NCBI RefSeq assembly: GCF_900092135.1
Contig: NZ_FMYF01000002.1
Span: 186,001-250,000, forward strand
Reading direction: 5' to 3'
DNA length: 64,000 nt
Origin: Raineyella antarctica
Lineage (GTDB): Bacteria; Actinomycetota; Actinomycetes; Propionibacteriales; Propionibacteriaceae
In this document: in pieces, positions 17,841 through 29,332 of the stretch
Layout of the letters: the number at the start of each line of letters is the position of its first letter
Position numbering within the stretch: position 1 is the stretch's first letter
The notes under the pieces: model-generated
Databases searched by the model: none
The model's input: only the letters and a program-made list of their open reading frames with translations
What the model was told of the DNA's origin: nothing
Position numbers and translations under genes: made by a program

Positions 17841-19484
17841 GGCTCTGGCGCACTTTCGGTGGTGGGTGACGGATCAACGGTCGGGGTGGGCTGTGGCCTT
17901 ACCATGATTGGTCGTGGTTGAGACAAACAAGCTGGTCAGGACGGTGTTCTCGGGGCTGGCGGCGCTGGTGATCGAGGATGTCGAGGACGCCGGCGAGGTG
18001 ATCGTGGTCCGGGCCTCGACCAGGGGCGAGGCAGTGGAGTGTCCCGCGTGCGGGACGCCGACCCGCAGGGTTCACGCCTTCTGCGAGCGCAGGCCGGCGG
18101 ATGTGCCCGTCGACGGACGCCGTGTGCTGGTCCGCGTGCGGGTGCGCCGGATGCGGTGCCCGGTCACCGGCTGTGCGCGCCGGACGTTCCGGGAACAGGT
18201 CCCGGGCCTGCTGGAGCGCTACCAGCGCCGCACTGTCCGGCTGAGGGAGCAGGTCCGGGCCGTGGTGCGCGAACTCGCCGGCAGGGCCTCGGCCCGGCTG
18301 TTGCCCGTGGTCGGGATCGGCGCCGGGCGCGACACCGCCCTGCGGACACTGATGGGGATCGCACTGCCCGAGCGGGCGGTGCCCACGGTGCTGGGGATCG
18401 ATGATTTCGCGCTGCGCCGCAGCCACACCTACGCCACCGTGATGATCGACGCCACCACCGGCGCCCGGATCGATGTGATCCCCGGACGAGGCGCGCAGCC
18501 AGTCACGGACTGGCTGCGCGAGCATCCGGGAGTGCAGACCGTGTGCCGGGACGGCTCGACGGCCTACGCCCAAGCGGTGCGGGACGCGCTGCCCGGCGCC
18601 GTCCAGGTCTCCGACCGCTGGCACCTGTGGCACGGCCTGGGTGAGGCCGTGGCCAAGGAAGTCGCCGCGCACTCGACCTGCTGGGCCTCGGCGACAGGCC
18701 TGCAGGACGGGCCACGGGCCGCCACCACCGCCGAACGCTGGACCCAGGTCCATGGCCTGCTGGAGCAGGGCGTCGGCCTGCTGGACTGTGCCCGCCGGTT
18801 GAACCTGTCGTTGAACACTGTCAAGCGTTACGCCCGCGCCAGCGCCCCCGAACGCCTCCAGCGGGTCCCGACCTACCGCTCCACCCTGGTCGACCCCTAC
18901 CGCGACCACCTGCGCAGCCGCCGCGCAGCAGAGCCCGGCGTTGCGGTCCAACAGCTGCTGCGCGAGATCCGCGAGCTGGGCTACCAAGGCAGTGCGAACC
19001 TGCTGTATCGCTACCTGAACCAGGGCCGCGCCGAGGACGACCGCGCGCATCTGTCACCCCGCCGTGCCGCCCGCCTTCTGCTGACCAGGCCCGACAAGCT
19101 CACCACCAGCCAGCAGGAACGTCTCGGCCAGCTCGCCGGGGCCTGCCCGCAGATCACCGCCGCGCTGAGCCTGGTCGGGGCGTTCGCCGCCCTTCTGAAG
19201 CCCGACCAGTCCAACGCCGCCGCACTCCAGGCCTGGGCCGCTGCCGCCCGGGCGGCGGACCTGCCCCACGTGCACTCCTTCGTCCGGGGGATCGAACAGG
19301 ACCGCGACGCCGTCATCGCCGCGATCACCACCACCCACCACAACGGCAGGACCGAGGGCGTCAACACCCGGACGAAAATGCTCAAACGCCAGATGTACGG
19401 ACGCGCCGGCTTCGCCCTCCTACGCCACCGCATCCTCCTCGGCTGAGCGCCATCGGCCCCCACCACCGAAAGTGCGCCAGAGCC
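17841..19484 (+). mobile_element. ISL3-family element copy B
   Basis: Inverted ends GGCTCTGGCGCACTTTCGG (17841) and its complement ending at 19484 match over about 26 bp. The 8-bp duplication CTTTCAAC lies at 17833-17840 and 19485-19492. It occupies the same position in the IS256 left repeat as ISL3-A does in copy A. Complete, 1644 bp. Confidence 0.93.
17908..19446 (+). CDS. ISL3-family transposase (intact copy)
   Basis: A 512-residue transposase starting at TTG 17908 or GTG 17914. The N-terminal zinc-binding region has CPACGTPTRRVHAFCERR and RMRCPVTGCARRTFREQ. The DDE core follows with VLGIDDFALRRSHTYATVMIDATTG (first Asp), TVCRDGSTAYAQAV (second Asp) and NGRTEGVNTRTKMLKRQMYGRAGFALLRHRILL (Glu and the family C-terminal signature). 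A helix-turn-helix insert (LLEQGVGLLDCARRLNLSLNTVKRYAR) lies between. No frameshift seen, so it could mobilise copy A in trans. Confidence 0.94.
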   Translation: MVVVETNKLVRTVFSGLAALVIEDVEDAGEVIVVRASTRGEAVECPACGTPTRRVHAFCERRPADVPVDGRRVLVRVRVRRMRCPVTGCARRTFREQVPGLLERYQRRTVRLREQVRAVVRELAGRASARLLPVVGIGAGRDTALRTLMGIALPERAVPTVLGIDDFALRRSHTYATVMIDATTGARIDVIPGRGAQPVTDWLREHPGVQTVCRDGSTAYAQAVRDALPGAVQVSDRWHLWHGLGEAVAKEVAAHSTCWASATGLQDGPRAATTAERWTQVHGLLEQGVGLLDCARRLNLSLNTVKRYARASAPERLQRVPTYRSTLVDPYRDHLRSRRAAEPGVAVQQLLREIRELGYQGSANLLYRYLNQGRAEDDRAHLSPRRAARLLLTRPDKLTTSQQERLGQLAGACPQITAALSLVGAFAALLKPDQSNAAALQAWAAAARAADLPHVHSFVRGIEQDRDAVIAAITTTHHNGRTEGVNTRTKMLKRQMYGRAGFALLRHRILLG

Positions 19485-19520
19485 CTTTCAACGGTGTAAC
19501 TCCGATCCAGGAGGTACACG

Positions 19521-20831
19521 ATGAGTATGCAGGTCGAGCCGGTGGTTGAGTCGGCCCTGATGGAGGTTGAGGAACACGTGACGACGACGGTCGAGTCGCC
19601 GGTGGTGGACCGGGCGCTGGTAGCGCAGCTGGTCGGTGATGCGCAGCGTCAGGGCCTGTCGGTGGAGGGTGAGGGCGGGCTGTTGGCCCAGCTCACCAAG
19701 ATGGTGCTGGAGTCGGCCCTGGAGGGCGAGATCACCGCCCACCTGGGTTATGAGAAGCACGAGCGCACCGACGAGGGAGTCGGCAACAGCCGCAACGGGA
19801 CCCGGTCCAAGACGGTCCTGACCAAGGCCGGGCCGGTCGAGATCGAGGTGCCCCGGGACCGGGCCGGCACGTTCGAACCCGTGGTGGTGCGCAAGCGGCA
19901 ACGGCGGCTGGGCTCGATCGAGGACGTGGTGCTGTCACTGTCGGCGCGCGGGATGACGCACGGCGATATCAGCGCGCATCTGGCCGACGTCTACGGCTCG
20001 CAGGTCTCCAAAACGACGATCTCCACGATCACCGACAAGGTCCTGGACGGCATGGCCGAGTGGCAGGGCCGACCGCTGGACCCGGTCTACCCGGTGGTGT
20101 TCATCGACGCGATCCACGTCAAGATCCGCGACGGGCAGGTCGCCAACCGGCCCATCTACGTCGCGTTGGCCGTCACCGTGGAGGGCAACCGCGACATTCT
20201 CGGGTTGTGGGCCGGCGACGGCGGGGAGGGCGCCAAGTACTGGCAGCAGGTCCTGACCGAGATCAAGAACCGCGGCGTCGAGGACGTGCTGATGCTGGTC
20301 TGTGACGGTCTGAAGGGACTGCCGGAGTCGGTGGCCAACGTGTGGCCGGCCACGATCGTGCAGACCTGCATCGTCCACCTGATGCGCAACAGCTTCCGCT
20401 ACGCGGCCCGCCAGGACTGGGACGCGATCTCCCGGGGGTTGAAGCCGGTCTACCAGGCCTCCACCGTCGAGCAGGCCGAGGAACGCTTCCTCGAGTTCGC
20501 CGAAGCATGGGGCAAGAAGTACCCGGCGATCGTCAGGTTGTGGGAGAACGCGTGGGCCGAGTTCGTGCCCTTCTTGCAGTTCGACCGGGAGATCCGCCGG
20601 ATCGTGTGCACGACCAATGCGATCGAGTCGGTCAACGCCCGGATCCGCAAGGCCGTCAAGGCCCGCGGCCACTTCCCCAACGAGCAGGCCGCGCTGAAGT
20701 GTGTCTACCTGGCGATCATGGCCCTGGACCCCACAGGCAAGGGCAGGGCACGGTGGACCCAACGCTGGAAGCAGGCCCTGAACGCGTTCGACATCACCTT
20801 CGACGGACGGCTCTCCGCCGCTCGTCCCTGA
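19521..20831 (+). CDS. IS256-family transposase (intact copy)
   Basis: A 436-residue Transposase_mut family protein starting at ATG 19521 after AGGAGG. Catalytic residues: FIDAIHVKIRDG (Asp), LVCDGLKGLPESV (Asp), IVCTTNAIESVNARIRKAVKARGHFPNE (Glu within the conserved C-terminal signature). The region IVQTCIVHLMRNSFRYAARQDW is the one where copy A breaks off. The reading frame is complete. Confidence 0.94.
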   Translation: MSMQVEPVVESALMEVEEHVTTTVESPVVDRALVAQLVGDAQRQGLSVEGEGGLLAQLTKMVLESALEGEITAHLGYEKHERTDEGVGNSRNGTRSKTVLTKAGPVEIEVPRDRAGTFEPVVVRKRQRRLGSIEDVVLSLSARGMTHGDISAHLADVYGSQVSKTTISTITDKVLDGMAEWQGRPLDPVYPVVFIDAIHVKIRDGQVANRPIYVALAVTVEGNRDILGLWAGDGGEGAKYWQQVLTEIKNRGVEDVLMLVCDGLKGLPESVANVWPATIVQTCIVHLMRNSFRYAARQDWDAISRGLKPVYQASTVEQAEERFLEFAEAWGKKYPAIVRLWENAWAEFVPFLQFDREIRRIVCTTNAIESVNARIRKAVKARGHFPNEQAALKCVYLAIMALDPTGKGRARWTQRWKQALNAFDITFDGRLSAARP

Positions 20832-20894
20832 CCGACAACAACAACCCAGTTACACCGTTTTCTGGACAGACCCCAGAATAGGAGCATCAGACCC

Positions 20895-20990
20895 CATCGG
20901 AGGCGAGGAGCTTGATGAGGCGGGAGACGGTCGGGTCGGACGCAACTCGGGTCTGGAGTAGGGCCCAAGCGATGTCTGGGATGTGGGATC
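20895..20990 (-). pseudogene. Remnant of a third IS1380-family transposase
   Basis: On the minus strand the translation gives RVASDPTVSRLIKLLASDG, almost identical to RVASDPTVSRLIKVLASDA near residue 110 of the transposase at 21706-23094. Upstream residues still resemble it loosely, then both sides decay. This scrap marks an older insertion next to IS256-B. The remaining DNA to 21158 shows no recognisable gene. Confidence 0.75.
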
Positions 20991-21158
20991 GCACCGATGA
21001 CTACGAAGCAGCAGTTGACTGAGATCTCCACCCCACCGTCCCGGCGCGCTGTACCGCGTGGGCTGGTCGTGGAGGCTTCGGAGAGCTGGGCGCCCTCTGG
21101 TTTGCAGGGGGCCGGGCTGGCAGGATCGCTTTGTCACCTCTACCGATCAGGAGCACCG

Positions 21159-21464
21159 ATGAGCAGCGAGCACCTGCACGAGCAGAACCTGAGCCCCGAG
21201 ACCCTCGACCGGCACCGCGCGATCGTGTCGATCATGGAGGAGTTAGAGGCCGTCGACTGGTACGCCCAGCGCGCGGAGGCGACCACCGACGACAGCCTGC
21301 GCCAAGTCCTGGAGCACAACCGCGACGAGGAGAAGGAGCATGCCGCGATGCTGATCGAGTGGCTGCGGCGCCACGACGCGAAGTTCGACGAGGAGCTGCA
21401 CACCTACCTGTTCACCTCCGGCAGCATCACGGAGGTCGAGGACGAGGCCACCGGCGGCAAGTAG
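21159..21464 (+). CDS. Encapsulated ferritin (EncFtn family)
   Basis: A 101-residue ferritin-like protein starting at ATG 21159 behind AGGAG. The central HRAIVSIMEELEAVDWYAQRAEA...LEHNRDEEKEHAAMLIEWLRR matches the EncFtn family, in which two short subunits pair to build the ferroxidase site. E28, E58 and H61 correspond to the known iron ligands, and E27, E30, W34 and Y35 to the entry site. These enzymes oxidise Fe(II) inside an encapsulin shell. No encapsulin gene is next to it, and the protein stops at ...EDEATGGK without an obvious encapsulin-targeting tail. An IS1380 starts 75 bp downstream, just where the shell gene is usually found. The upstream in-frame extension to 20997 has no family character. 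Confidence 0.9.
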   Translation: MSSEHLHEQNLSPETLDRHRAIVSIMEELEAVDWYAQRAEATTDDSLRQVLEHNRDEEKEHAAMLIEWLRRHDAKFDEELHTYLFTSGSITEVEDEATGGK

Positions 21465-21538
21465 CCGGCATGAGGGGAGCGTTGCAGAGGGAGAGGCACA
21501 GCTTGCGTGCCGGCGCGCCACTTGGCGGCCGCTGCTAG

Positions 21539-23214
21539 CCTCGATGTTTCATGGGGCCGGGTCTGGTCGTTGTCTGGGCTGGGATCTCCGGCTCGTGGGC
21601 TGATTGTGGCAGGTGGGTGTGACAACGGTCCGCGTGGCGACGCGGTGGCGGGCTGTCCAGGCCTGCGGGGTCCTTCAGATGGTGGTCGACGGGGATGGCC
21701 GGCGGTCAGCCGGCCGGGGCCGGTAGGCCCCGCAGCCTGCCGATCGCTTCTTCGACCAGCCCGGACCAGCGGTGCCGGGCGGACACATGCACCACGATGC
21801 GGCGGGATCTGCGTACGAGTGTGGCCGGAATGGTGAAGAGCCGGTAGCGCAACCGTTTCGGTTCCCACCGTCGGGCCTGGTGGTCGGGGTGGGCGAGCAG
21901 TCCCATCCAGGCGGTGATCTCCCCGGCCAGGGCGACGATCTGGCACCAGATCCGGTTGGCGTCGAACCCGTGTAGCGGCAGGTTGGTCAGGCCGGTGTCC
22001 TTGGCGTTGCGGATCCGGTCCTCACAGCGGGCTCGGCGCCGGTGGCGGACCTCCAGATCAGCCAACTGGCCGCGGAGGGTGTTGGTCGCGAACGCGGTCA
22101 ACCGGTAGCCGTCGACGTCGTCGAACCGCAGCTGCGCGCCGGGATGGGGCCGTTCGCGCCGGACGATGACGCGCATGCCGGCCGGCCAGCCGGCCAGGTC
22201 GAGCAGGCCGGTGAACTCGGCGACGTCGGCGCCGTCGCGGGGCTGGCCGTCGGTGTTGTAGGCCGGTTCCCAGATGCCCTCCGGGACCAGCCGATAGAGC
22301 TCGGGTGTGTTCATCGGCAGGGTGAACCCGACCGAGTACGCGACCCGGCGCCGGGTGAGCGCCGCGATGGTGTCCTTGGTGGAGCCGGCGCCGTCGATGC
22401 GGACCAGGACCCGCCGGCCGGGACGTGGCCCCAACCCGGCCTGGTCGAGCGCGTCGGCGATCACCTTCTGATGGTCGGCGGCGGTGTTCGAGCCCGCGTT
22501 GCCTGCCCGCAGCAGGATGGTGAGGGGTTCGCCGGTGCCGTCGGGGCCATGGTCGGCGAACGCGCACAACGGGTGGAAGCCGTAGCCGCGCTTGAACGTC
22601 GGTCGGGCCAGTTCCTTGTCACTGTGGGCGGTGACCAGGGTGGCGTCCAGGTCGATCACCAACGGATCCGCCAGCGTCGCCCGGGCCGCCGGCGACGCCT
22701 CACCCGCCAGCGCCCAGGCGCTCTGGCGGGCCGCCTTGCGGGCCCGCCCGATCGCGGCGACAGCACGATCAGCATCGGACGCAAGCACCTTGATGAGGCG
22801 GGAGACGGTCGGGTCGGACGCGACCCGGCCGTAGAGGCCGGGTTCCTCGCGCAGCTGGGCGATGTCGGCCAGACAGTCCCCGCCCAACGCCAACGTGAGG
22901 GCCAGATCGCAGAGGATCTTGCCCGGGTCGTGCACCGCGGTCGGCTTGCGCCAGCCCTCCAACTCGACGGACAGTGCCCGGTCCAGGCCGGTCGCCCGGA
23001 CTGTCTCGACCAGCAGCAGACCTCCGGCCTGCCCGGCTGCTGGGACGTGGGCGCGGTCGACATGGACGCGCGGATACGAGCCGGTATGCTTCACCTCGAA
23101 GGTGCTCCTTGCTACGGGCCAGAATGTGATCTAGACACTCCCATTCTCCCTAGCCAGGAGCACTTTCACATATCCGGCCCACCCCTCAGGACGCCCCCAC
23201 ATGAAAGGGCGAGG
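21539..23214 (-). mobile_element. IS1380-family element B
   Basis: Inverted ends CCTCGATGTTTCATGGGG (21539) and the complement of CCTCGCCCTTTCATGTGGG (ending 23214), flanked by CTAG on both sides (21535-21538, 23215-23218). Length 1676 bp. It separates the ferritin gene from the YdcF-like gene and stops about 14 bp before the latter's start codon. Confidence 0.9.
21706..23094 (-). CDS. IS1380-family transposase B
   Basis: A 462-residue transposase (MKHTGSYPRVHVDRAHVPAAGQAGGLLLVETVRATGLD). DDE blocks: PLVIDLDATLVTAHSDKELARPTFKRGYGFHPL (first Asp), RVLVRIDGAGSTKDTI (second Asp) and RRRARCEDRIRNAKDTGLTNLPLHG (Glu; R-C-E-D-x-I-R signature). Frame complete. It is a different subgroup from the IS1380 at 6417-8082 (different ends, low overall identity). 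Confidence 0.94.
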   Translation of the reverse strand: MKHTGSYPRVHVDRAHVPAAGQAGGLLLVETVRATGLDRALSVELEGWRKPTAVHDPGKILCDLALTLALGGDCLADIAQLREEPGLYGRVASDPTVSRLIKVLASDADRAVAAIGRARKAARQSAWALAGEASPAARATLADPLVIDLDATLVTAHSDKELARPTFKRGYGFHPLCAFADHGPDGTGEPLTILLRAGNAGSNTAADHQKVIADALDQAGLGPRPGRRVLVRIDGAGSTKDTIAALTRRRVAYSVGFTLPMNTPELYRLVPEGIWEPAYNTDGQPRDGADVAEFTGLLDLAGWPAGMRVIVRRERPHPGAQLRFDDVDGYRLTAFATNTLRGQLADLEVRHRRRARCEDRIRNAKDTGLTNLPLHGFDANRIWCQIVALAGEITAWMGLLAHPDHQARRWEPKRLRYRLFTIPATLVRRSRRIVVHVSARHRWSGLVEEAIGRLRGLPAPAG

Positions 23215-23227
23215 CTAGCGTTCGGGC

Positions 23228-23776
23228 GTGAAAGCGCGGCGACCCCTCCACCGGTTGGTCTTCGGTGCGGTGGCACTGCTGGTGGTGTGGCTGGTCGCCT
23301 GCACTGTCGTCTTCGCCTTCCCCCGGGTCGACGTCCCTGCCACGACCGATGCGACCTTCTTCCTCTCCTCAGACGGTGGGCACGCGGCGTTGCAGGATCG
23401 TCCCGATCTGCGGATCGGACAGGTCGTCGTCTCCCGTCCCCGGAGCATCGCCGACTGGCCGATGTACCGGGCGTGCGACGACCCCAGGCTGACCTGCATC
23501 ACCCCGTCCCCGGAGACCACCCAGGGCGAAGCCGAGGCCTTCGCGCGCCTGGCTCAGGAGCGCGGATGGACGTCGGTCACGGTGGTCAGCCAGACCAGCC
23601 ACGTGCCGCGGATCAGGATCCTGATGGGCCGGTGCTTCCCCGGCACCGTACGGGTGGTGGCGATCCCCGAGCACGGCCTGTGGGTCTGGCTGAGGGCCTT
23701 CGCGTACGAGACCGGAGCCATGCTCAAGGTGGCCGTGACACCGGGCTGTCACGACAGGCTCCCCTGGGAGCGCTGA
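23228..23776 (+). CDS. YdcF/SanA-like (DUF218) membrane-anchored protein
   Basis: A 182-residue protein starting at GTG 23228 (MKARRPLHRLVFGAVALLVVWLVACTVVFAFPRVD). One N-terminal transmembrane helix (about residues 10-31) anchors a soluble domain outside. The region GEAEAFARLAQERGWTSVTVVSQTSHVPRIRILMGRCFPGTVRVVA matches the DUF218 fold's conserved V-S-x-x-x-H-x-x-R block. Family members are linked to envelope stress and vancomycin tolerance in other bacteria, but no reaction is firmly known. IS1380-B ends about 14 bp upstream, so the native promoter is probably gone. Confidence 0.7.
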   Translation: MKARRPLHRLVFGAVALLVVWLVACTVVFAFPRVDVPATTDATFFLSSDGGHAALQDRPDLRIGQVVVSRPRSIADWPMYRACDDPRLTCITPSPETTQGEAEAFARLAQERGWTSVTVVSQTSHVPRIRILMGRCFPGTVRVVAIPEHGLWVWLRAFAYETGAMLKVAVTPGCHDRLPWER

Positions 23777-23788
23777 CCCGGGTCCGGT

Positions 23789-24787
23789 TCAGCTCGTGAC
23801 GATCGTCCGGTACTGCCCGCGCTCGTACGCCGACGGGTCCGGCACCGACGCGGCCGACATCGAGCCGCGCAACTGTTCCACCGACTCGTACTCGTGCTCG
23901 TCCAGCCAGCCGCGTACGCCCTTGATCATCGCGGTGATGGCCTGGGGGCCGTCCTTGATCACCGCGCCGGTCGTACAGGCGACGTCGGCGCCGACCAGCA
24001 GGGCCTTCACCACGTCGCCCCAGCCGTGGACACCGCCGGTCGCGGCCAGGCCGGTGTCGGCCAGTTGGGCGCGCAGGATCGCCAGCCAGCGCAGCGACAG
24101 CCGCAGGTCGTCGGAGCGCGACAGGGACAGCCGCGGCTCGACCTTCAGCGTCTCCAGGCTGATGTCGGGGGCGTAGAACCGGTTGAACACCACCAGGCCG
24201 TCCGCGCCGGAGGCGACGGCCGCCGCAGCGAAGTGCGAGAACGACGTGTAGTAGGCGGACACCTTCACCGCCAGCGGGACGTCGATGGAGTTCGCCACCG
24301 AGGAGATGATGTCGATCTGGCGGGACTCGAGCTCGGCCGCCGGGAGCGCCGGGTCAGCCCCGACTGTGTACAGGTTGAGTTCCAGGGCGTCCGCGCCGGC
24401 CTCGGCCAGCTGGCGGGCGTAGCGCTCCCAGGACCCGTGGTGGGTGGCGTTCAGCGAGGCGATCACCGGGATCTCCAAGGCAGCCTTGGCCTCCTCGACC
24501 AGCCGCAGGTGCGGCGTCGTGCCCACCTCGGGCAGCGTGCTGAGCGGGGCCGGCGGGGAGGCGAACTCGGCGAACTCCTCGCCGGTGTCCATCATGTCGG
24601 CGAGCTCGAGCTCCTCGGCGATCACGTCCTCCTCGAACAGGCTGGGCAGCACCACGGCTGCCGCGCCGGCGTCCTGGAGCTTGGCCAGCTTGTCGACCGT
24701 CCGGGTCCACGGTCCGGCGGAGGCGATCACCGGCCCGCGCAGCGGCAGGCCGAGGTAGGAGGTCGTCAGGTCGGGTTCGGTACGCAC
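23789..24787 (-). CDS. Dihydroorotate dehydrogenase-like flavoprotein linked to NifJ
   Basis: A 332-residue TIM-barrel flavoprotein of the DHODH family. The start is placed at GTG 24787 (MRTEPDLTTSYLGLPLRGPVIASAGPWT) because GGAGG lies 6 nt upstream; a second GTG at 24805 would overlap the nifJ stop. Seen: ASAGPWT (flavin loop), SLNATHHGSWERYARQLAEAGADALELN (substrate side), VPLAVKVSAYYTSF and ATGGVHGWGDVVKALLVGADVACTTGAVI (FMN phosphate site). Genes of this type often follow nifJ in bacteria. A true role in pyrimidine synthesis is unlikely; the electron partner is unknown. Confidence 0.85.
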   Translation of the reverse strand: MRTEPDLTTSYLGLPLRGPVIASAGPWTRTVDKLAKLQDAGAAAVVLPSLFEEDVIAEELELADMMDTGEEFAEFASPPAPLSTLPEVGTTPHLRLVEEAKAALEIPVIASLNATHHGSWERYARQLAEAGADALELNLYTVGADPALPAAELESRQIDIISSVANSIDVPLAVKVSAYYTSFSHFAAAAVASGADGLVVFNRFYAPDISLETLKVEPRLSLSRSDDLRLSLRWLAILRAQLADTGLAATGGVHGWGDVVKALLVGADVACTTGAVIKDGPQAITAMIKGVRGWLDEHEYESVEQLRGSMSAASVPDPSAYERGQYRTIVTS

Positions 24788-24801
24788 GAAAGTCCTCCGG
24801 G

Positions 24802-28629
<3,828 letters not shown>

Positions 28630-28728
28630 GCTGCTCTCCTCGCCTCGCCGCCTACGACGCTACGTAGGACATTCTCGCACTGAGGAGCGAACGGGGGTGT
28701 GGTGCCCGATCCTTACAAGCTTTAGGGA

Positions 28729-28751
28729 GCTTTATTGAAACTAGATAAAGC
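28729..28751. promoter_or_regulatory. Inverted repeat between nifJ and trxC
   Basis: GCTTTAT (28729-28735) and ATAAAGC (28745-28751) are separated by 9 bp in an AT-rich patch between the divergent nifJ and thioredoxin genes. The geometry suits a regulator operator controlling one or both genes. It does not match the Rex or FNR consensus, so the regulator is not identified. Confidence 0.4.
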
Positions 28752-28798
28752 ACCCAGATGTCACCCCAACGGCTGCACGCTACGGAGAGAATGGCCCC

Positions 28799-29224
28799 AT
28801 GGCCAACCATGTGGTGGCGTGCCCCTCGTGCGGCACCCGCAACCGTGTTCCTGCCGTGGCGAAGGGCGTGCCGCAGTGCGCGCACTGCCACCGGCCGCTG
28901 CCCTGGATCGCTGACGCCGATGACCAGAGCTTCGACGAGGTGGTCAACACCGCCGGCGTGCCGGTGCTGCTGGACCTGTGGGCGCCCTGGTGCGGCCCGT
29001 GCCGGCAGGTGTCGCCGGCACTGGAGAGGCTCGCGACCGAGCGGGCCGGCAAGCTGAAGCTGGTCAAGGTGAACGTGGACATCTCCCCGCTGGTGCAGGC
29101 GCGGTTCCAGGTCCAGTCGATCCCGACGCTGATGGTGTTCCGGAAGGGCCAGCAGGTCGCGCGCCAGAGCGGGGCGATGCCGCTGAACCACCTGCGGACG
29201 TGGCTGGACCGGGCGGTCGGCTGA
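28799..29224 (+). CDS. trxC: Thioredoxin 2 (zinc-ribbon thioredoxin)
   Basis: A 141-residue TrxC-type thioredoxin. An N-terminal zinc ribbon (CPSCGTRNRVP...CAHCHRPLPW, residues 9-36) precedes the thioredoxin fold with the active site LDLWAPWCGPCRQVSPALE (about residues 59-77) and the cis-proline loop QSIPTLMVFRKGQ. It reduces protein disulfides in the cytoplasm and is commonly stress-induced. It is divergent from nifJ, whose iron-sulfur clusters are oxygen-sensitive, so co-regulation is plausible but only inferred. Confidence 0.95.
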   Translation: MANHVVACPSCGTRNRVPAVAKGVPQCAHCHRPLPWIADADDQSFDEVVNTAGVPVLLDLWAPWCGPCRQVSPALERLATERAGKLKLVKVNVDISPLVQARFQVQSIPTLMVFRKGQQVARQSGAMPLNHLRTWLDRAVG

Positions 29225-29332
29225 GGCGGCGCGGAGGCTCATTTGGCAACAGCGGGGGAGTTGCCACGGATGCCCACGCCGCGGCACCCCGCTCGATAGA
29301 CTTTCGACACAACGGCACCGGGGAGGTTGGGG

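Larger units (their letters stand above)
17824..20873 (+). mobile_element. IS256-family element copy B carrying ISL3-B
   Basis: The 26-bp ends can be matched: left GGGACTGTAC...ACGGTGTAACT (interrupted by ISL3-B), right the complement of GGGTCTGTCC...ACGGTGTAACT ending at 20873. Without ISL3 it is about 1398 bp, a normal IS256 length. The flanks (ACTCTCCTC left, AGAATAGGA right) show no target duplication, so the junctions result from recombination or deletion rather than a clean insertion. Confidence 0.88.

Noticed and set aside
17824..20873. IS256-B as a freshly inserted intact element
   Set aside because: The transposase is intact, but the flanks show no target duplication and the left repeat is broken by ISL3-B.
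20997..21464. A 155-codon version of the encapsulated ferritin starting at ATG 20997
   Set aside because: The first 54 residues have no ferritin character and run over IS debris; ATG 21159 has AGGAG and matches family length.
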